From Acholoe squamosa (Eukaryota; Annelida; Polychaeta; Phyllodocida; Polynoidae): a stretch of DNA of 64,000 nucleotides. Numbering within the stretch: the stretch's first letter is position 1; each line of letters starts with the position of its first letter. Under the pieces are notes generated by a model. That model had not been told where the DNA came from. It ran no database searches and saw nothing but the letters and a program-made list of their open reading frames with translations. The position numbers and the translations under genes are program-made. Positions 58,393 through 64,000 of the stretch are shown piece by piece. The stretch is from NCBI GenBank assembly GCA_949317995.1, contig OX439036.1, positions 23,782,854-23,846,853 on the forward strand, written 5' to 3'.

Positions 58393-59508
58393 CATCTTAT
58401 ATGATTAGGTGGTATCATAGATACAGAAGAAGACACCTAGGCTTTATTGACAGATCAGATATATCTGAAGGCATTTTCGGCAAGACTTCTGAAAGAAAAG
58501 AGCGTATGGTGAGCGAGGCTTCATGGTGTAATTATCATGTCCTGCCTTACAGAGAAACCCCCTTATTTTGGTACTATACTGCCCCATGGAGTCTATTCCA
58601 GTTAGATATTTGCGTTAGAATCTGTCAGCAGGGCCGGATTGGCGGTGATGTTAAGTATTTCCAGTGGGCTCAGGGGTTATCTGATGGTCATCTGTAAGCA
58701 GCTCCGAGTGGCTTTAAATATTGATCAGGACCATTGGGTTATCTTGCTGAGAGAATAAATTCATCATTATATTCTGTAGAGCTTAGAGTGCCGACTGGGT
58801 CCACACAAGAACTGGTCACATGAAATCCATGAAATCTCAATGTACTTCTTGCTAAACGCTTTCTAACACAGAAATAACTGCGTGGAATGAGACTTGGTGG
58901 TTTCAGCAGTTATATAAAATTAACCATCCAAGAATTCAACGTAGAAACTTTAATCAAGACATTAAGGTGTTTTAAAAGGTGAAATGTGGAGCAAATACGA
59001 TCAACAGGTTTCCCTCTCGTAACATTCATGCATTATTTCCACATTGAGTAAATTTTTAACAACCATTGTCGTCTTATTGGGGAGAACTGTTGGGAGCACT
59101 TTTGAGTTGCTCCTTATAATTACGCACGTGCTCAGCCGCCTATTGGGTCTGTTGAATTAAACAAACCCAGTCTCTGTGGGATTAAGAAAATGCTGTTTTT
59201 GTGGGAACGTCACATGCATATCAAATGTGGGTTTATTGGGAACCATAACGCACCAGAGGTACCCGACTGTTTATAGTATCCATACACCCAGAGCAGAGCT
59301 TCATCATTTAAAAAGCATGTTCAATGGGTCACATCGTTTTAATGTAAAGACCCTAGAGATACATATCGATGTATTATATGATGAACCAGGTGTACGCGGG
59401 TCTACACCATAATACATATGCTGCCTGTGGATGGCAAAATATGTATTGTTCTAAGCAGTCCCTCTGTTGATCCAAATAGACTTCCAGCGGATATGGAAAG
59501 ACTCATAT
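58392..59508. other. Unassigned spacer
   Basis: No gene or repeat that I can support. Confidence 0.4.
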
Positions 59509-60600
59509 CACTGCAAAAATGGTGTTAAGATCCTAAACACAATTCTAAACATATTCTTGCAACGTTTTTGTAATCACATTAATTTCCTAAACATGTTTAG
59601 CCAAACAATGTGCTTAGCTCAAGTGTTTAGAAATGTAGGTGTTTAGGTTAAAACTTTTGTGCTTAGATATATGAATTTTTGTGTTTAGGTGTTTATGAAT
59701 TTTTGTGTTTAGATGTTTAAATGATTTGATGGAGATTTAAGGTTTGCAGACATGTATGCATTAAAAAACAGAGATATATATATTCTTTTTCTCATTTACT
59801 GGGGGGACATCAGCAGGTATTTACTTGTCAAAGTCTCCAAAGATGTCAGCCACAGTTATATACGTGTACATATAGTACACACTGCATCAGAATGAGAGAC
59901 TTGAGAAAGTACAACAGCTTGGCAGGAAGGAAATTACCTTATCTATTCCAGAATAACATCAAATAGGTGTCAGTCATGGATTTTATTGATTTTTTTATGG
60001 TAATGATGGTGGCATGAGGTGAATCTAGTCAATTTTCTATTTTCTACAGTTATATACGTGTACATATAGTACACACTGCATCAGAATGAGAGACTTGAGA
60101 AAGTACAACAGCTTGGCAGGAAGGAAATTACCTTATCTATTCCAGAATAACATCAAATAGGTGTCAGTCATGGATTTTATTGATTTTTTTATGGTAATGA
60201 TGGTGGCATGAGGTGAATCTAGTCAATTTTCTATTGCCCTTTCTATTCACATGACATTCTATGAAATGAAACCAGGATAAACATGGGATTTGGGGACATT
60301 TGTCACAACAATTGATTATAACTGTGTGCAGATAGTCCAGTCAAAGGTAGTGCTGCTACCTGGTGTGGATTCAACATCCAAGTATCTAAACATATTGATG
60401 TTTAAATCTAAACTCCTATTATTCAACTGTCTCAACTCTAAACATCTAAACATGTTTAGCATAAATGTTTATGTAGTTAGAATAAAACTGTTCATTTCCT
60501 AAATGTGTAGTCGATGAGACACCTAACTGACCTATATGTTTAGGTTTTAAACGTGTTTAGACCTAAACATGTTTAAAATCTAAACACCATTTTTGCAGTG
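59509..60600. mobile_element. 1.09-kb TIR element with TAAACATGTTTA motifs
   Basis: The left end CACTGCAAAAATGGTGTT is repeated exactly as the inverse complement at the right end. Next to each end are clusters of the palindrome TAAACATGTTTA and its halves (about 59525-59720 and 60380-60585), likely protein-binding sites. The middle contains the exact 194-bp duplication. No transposase frame. Confidence 0.75.
59852..60239 (+). repeat. Exact tandem duplication, 194-bp unit
   Basis: The sequence beginning ACAGTTATATACGTG at 59852 begins again at 60046. The roughly 190 bp that follow agree base for base as far as I can read, up to TTTTCTAT. Confidence 0.9.
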
Positions 60601-61650
60601 TACATGAGCTCCTTTCAGAGACATTAATGCTAACATGAGACGTAGGTCTGTATTTATTTATGACGTTAGTGTTGCTTTTATGTGTGTTGCATGGGGGTAT
60701 ATCCTACAAGAGAAGATATTGAAGGTCAGATTAGAAGACAGATAAGGGGTTATGCATGTGTAGGGTCTCCCATGTTAGTACCGTTGTGATGAGTCATGAG
60801 ACGGATTTTTGAAGCAAAGAGGGATAAAGTAACACAATGATATAAGAGTACTAACAAAGAGTACGCTATTCAGAATACAGGAAAATAATATCAGGGGGCG
60901 ATTCATAAAAAACTGACCATCTATCTGTGGACATGTAATGCATTTAGAAGCAGACATTGCACAAAAGGAAGATAGTCATATTTTGAATTAACTATTCATT
61001 TCCTGTGTTACAAGTCGCATGCGTAATAGTTATTAGAGATAATGTCGAAATCGCAGTTACCAGCTTGATTAGACCCCATACGATGACTTTGGATCCTGAC
61101 CAAAGTTGTGATTCTATATTGTGAGTTGTTATGAATTACCCTCCAGATATAATTCAACACGATCAAACACTCCACATCCTGTTTTACCAAATCGAAACTA
61201 TAACTATCGCACTGCAGTAGTTGCAGGGTCTGCGTGAATTAGAACATTAAATTTTGCCAACCACCAACACTATTAGAAGCAACCTGCTGCAATTACTTTT
61301 TCTCAAATGAAGTCTGGTTTCTTATGTGCCACAGTAATTGAATCCAGATGCTACAGCATTTTGTCCACTTTTTTTGTCTTCTGAAATGTGTAAAACAGGT
61401 GAATTACAATGTGAGGAGCATACTTTGAAGAGGAGACTTTTGTGAAGATTTTATGTGATTGTAAATCAGTACATAATGTGTTCTATTGGGCGGGGATATG
61501 TAGTCTGGTGAGGGGGTACAGACTATGATCTACAGGTGTCTTGGAGATGTATGATAGCGATTACAGGGATTCTAAAACATTGTAAAACAGACAGGCAGAG
61601 AGGTTGGATCCTACTGTAATGATATGTTGTCTTTAAAGCATCCTTATGCT
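60601..61650. other. Unassigned spacer
   Basis: No gene or repeat recognised. Confidence 0.4.
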
Positions 61651-61656
61651 TCTCTC

Positions 61657-61732
<76 letters not shown>
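61651..61732. repeat. TC microsatellite
   Basis: About 41 TC units with one G interruption near 61669. Arg/Glu and Ser/Leu repeat frames here are artefacts. Confidence 0.95.
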
Positions 61733-61735
<3 letters not shown>

Positions 61736-62536
61736 ATATCTCATGTAAAATAGCAATTGGCGTGGTACACAGACGAAATGTAGCTTTAGATAAAAGGCTT
61801 GAAAGCGTGTCTTTTTAAACAATTGGACATAAATCCTCTCTTCATACATCATAAGCTTTCAGCGCAAATTTGAATTTTCCATGAAGACGTTTTGTCGCCA
61901 ATCAAAAGAGAACGGATGAAAACAAAACGACTTAAAACAATCCTAATTTTCTGATCCTAGTAATGAAAGTGTAATCGTTTTGTTTCGTTTGGCATGGCCT
62001 GATTATGGATATCGACTGGCTTATAATTATACCTATGACTGGATTCTACTGCTCTCTGTGAACTTTAGTGAATTGATCTATTAAGAGGGGTGCCTTATCT
62101 GCGCCTTATAGTTTACAATATTGGATTAGTACTGCCCAAAAACAACCCTAGGTGGGCGTTACATAGGGTTTCTTTCAACTCAGGTCGCATCTCATATAGG
62201 GGGTCGCCTAATACACAGGGTATTCCCCTCTTATACTCACCTATTTAAATGCACTTACCTGCACCCTACCCCCCCCCCCCCCACCCCGCAATAACATAAT
62301 GTTTAACGGTGTGTTGCGAGCTCGTCTGCTGCTATTCCCCTCACACTGACCCTATCATAACTCCATGTTTTATCACACCGCGCCCATATTCTCCTGTCCT
62401 AATGCCCTTCTATGGTTAATCCTAATGTACTGCCCTTTTCCGTGCTATACGACACCTGTTTGTATTATCTTCTACGGCCAGTTGTGCTCTGTTATCATAA
62501 CTAAGTTTGTCCCTCCTTAACTGTTTCCCCCTTGTG

Positions 62537-62539
<3 letters not shown>
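61733..62539. other. Unassigned spacer
   Basis: A C run at 62270-62283. No gene recognised. Confidence 0.4.

Positions 62540-62589
<50 letters not shown>
62540..62589. repeat. TA microsatellite
   Basis: About 25 TA units. Confidence 0.95.
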
Positions 62590-62592
<3 letters not shown>

Positions 62593-62719
62593 CCTAAGTG
62601 CTTAAAAACTTAGGCAAGAATGCCTTGTGTTAACCTTTTTTCTTCTCTCGAACCCATCTCGTTACCCCTTCTACCCATAGTCAACTAGGCTTCAATCAGC
62701 AGAATTCATATTCGCTTTG

Positions 62720-63070
62720 CAGGGGCGTAGGAAAAGGGGGGGGCCAGGGGGGCCTGGGCCCCCCCAATCATGAAGGAGGTGGGGCCTGAGTATGTCTGGG
62801 CCCCCCCAATATTTTCCAAGAACTCATAAACACAATGGAAAAGAAGCTAAAACTTTACATCTCAAATTAGATTATTATGGTGATGTCATAGGGAAAATGG
62901 GGGTCTGAGCCTAAAGTCAGATCCAAAATTTACCAAAAGTTACTTTTCTATATGAATTCTATATACACATTATATAGACGCCATCACGCATCAGCCGACA
63001 ATTCAATGTGGTCACGACGGTGCCCTCACCGGGCCCCCCCCCCAATGAAGATTTGCTTCCTATGCCTCTG
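62720..63070. mobile_element. hAT-like MITE of 351 bp
   Basis: The left end CAGGGGCGTAGGAA and inverse right end CAGAGGCATAGGAA agree at 12 of 14 positions. CAGNGGCGTAG-type ends and GGGCCCCCCC tracts close to them are common in animal hAT non-autonomous elements. No matching 8-bp target duplication was seen. No coding capacity. Confidence 0.5.
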
Positions 63071-63199
63071 TTTTGTATGCCTCATTCGGGCAATAGAGGT
63101 GGACTATGGGTTTTAGACCAATCCTTTGGTTCCAGCATGCCAGTGAATGCACTCACCAGCACCTTGATATGTTCGGGCTTGGCTCGAGGGGATTGATTT

Positions 63200-64000
<801 letters not shown>

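Noticed and set aside
58302..58697. 131-codon open frame with a Tyr-Ile repeat
   Set aside because: It runs through a TA microsatellite, and the remainder has no known motif or splice support.
61523..61852. Arg-Glu and Ser-Leu repeat proteins at 61523-61852 and 63106-63391
   Set aside because: They are translations of TC and TA microsatellites in several frames.

Overview
This is an animal nuclear DNA window, AT-rich and dense in mobile elements, most likely from a marine invertebrate. The evidence is spliced transposase genes with GT-AG introns, a tyrosine-recombinase retrotransposon, a non-LTR retrotransposon, many terminal-inverted-repeat (TIR) elements and long TA and TC microsatellites. 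The species cannot be named from the sequence. I found no convincing host protein gene, rRNA gene or intact tRNA gene, and no prokaryotic features. Every well-supported coding region belongs to a mobile element.

Layout. 1-630 is unassigned. About 632-6890 (copy A) and 9612-20750 (copy B) are two diverged direct copies of one multi-kb sequence. Copy B has been interrupted by an insert of roughly 5.5 kb that carries a Harbinger transposon with two tail-to-tail genes: a three-exon MADF-domain companion protein at 11278-13156 (+) and a four-exon HARBI1-like DDE nuclease at 13850-15780 (-). The two copies act as empty-site controls for each other and expose further small insertions at 3761-4387, 10026-10269 and 17763-18142. 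7000-9340 holds a cluster of TGACGTCA sites and a mosaic of inverted repeats. 21285-21985 is an 82-bp minisatellite. 24579-24766 is a near-perfect hairpin, and 24930-25980 is a TIR element.

27332-29557 is a nest of three inverted-repeat elements, two of them with clear target-site duplications. 30057-36833 is a 6.8-kb structure bounded by long inverted repeats of several hundred bp and has no recognisable gene. 37650-44600 is a mosaic of small TIR elements, dispersed repeats and a foldback element built from inverted minisatellite arms (41284-42515).

46021-49583 (-) is a YR retrotransposon: a promoter with CRE and TATA motifs, a gag with two zinc fingers, an in-frame UAG, reverse transcriptase/RNase H, then an overlapping recombinase frame cut off before its catalytic residues. 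49713-50523 is an inverted-repeat element flanked by TA arrays. 52188-54205 (-) is a 5'-truncated LINE with an RT domain, one frameshift and a poly(A) tail. 55000-64000 contains a foldback with a tRNA-like centre, a second foldback minisatellite, an element with subterminal TAAACATGTTTA motifs and an exact 194-bp tandem duplication, a hAT-like miniature element, and long microsatellites.

The elements work as independent parasites. The Harbinger nuclease and MADF protein are the pair expected to act together on Harbinger ends. Gag and RT/RNase H of the YR element form one coding frame apart from a single amber codon.
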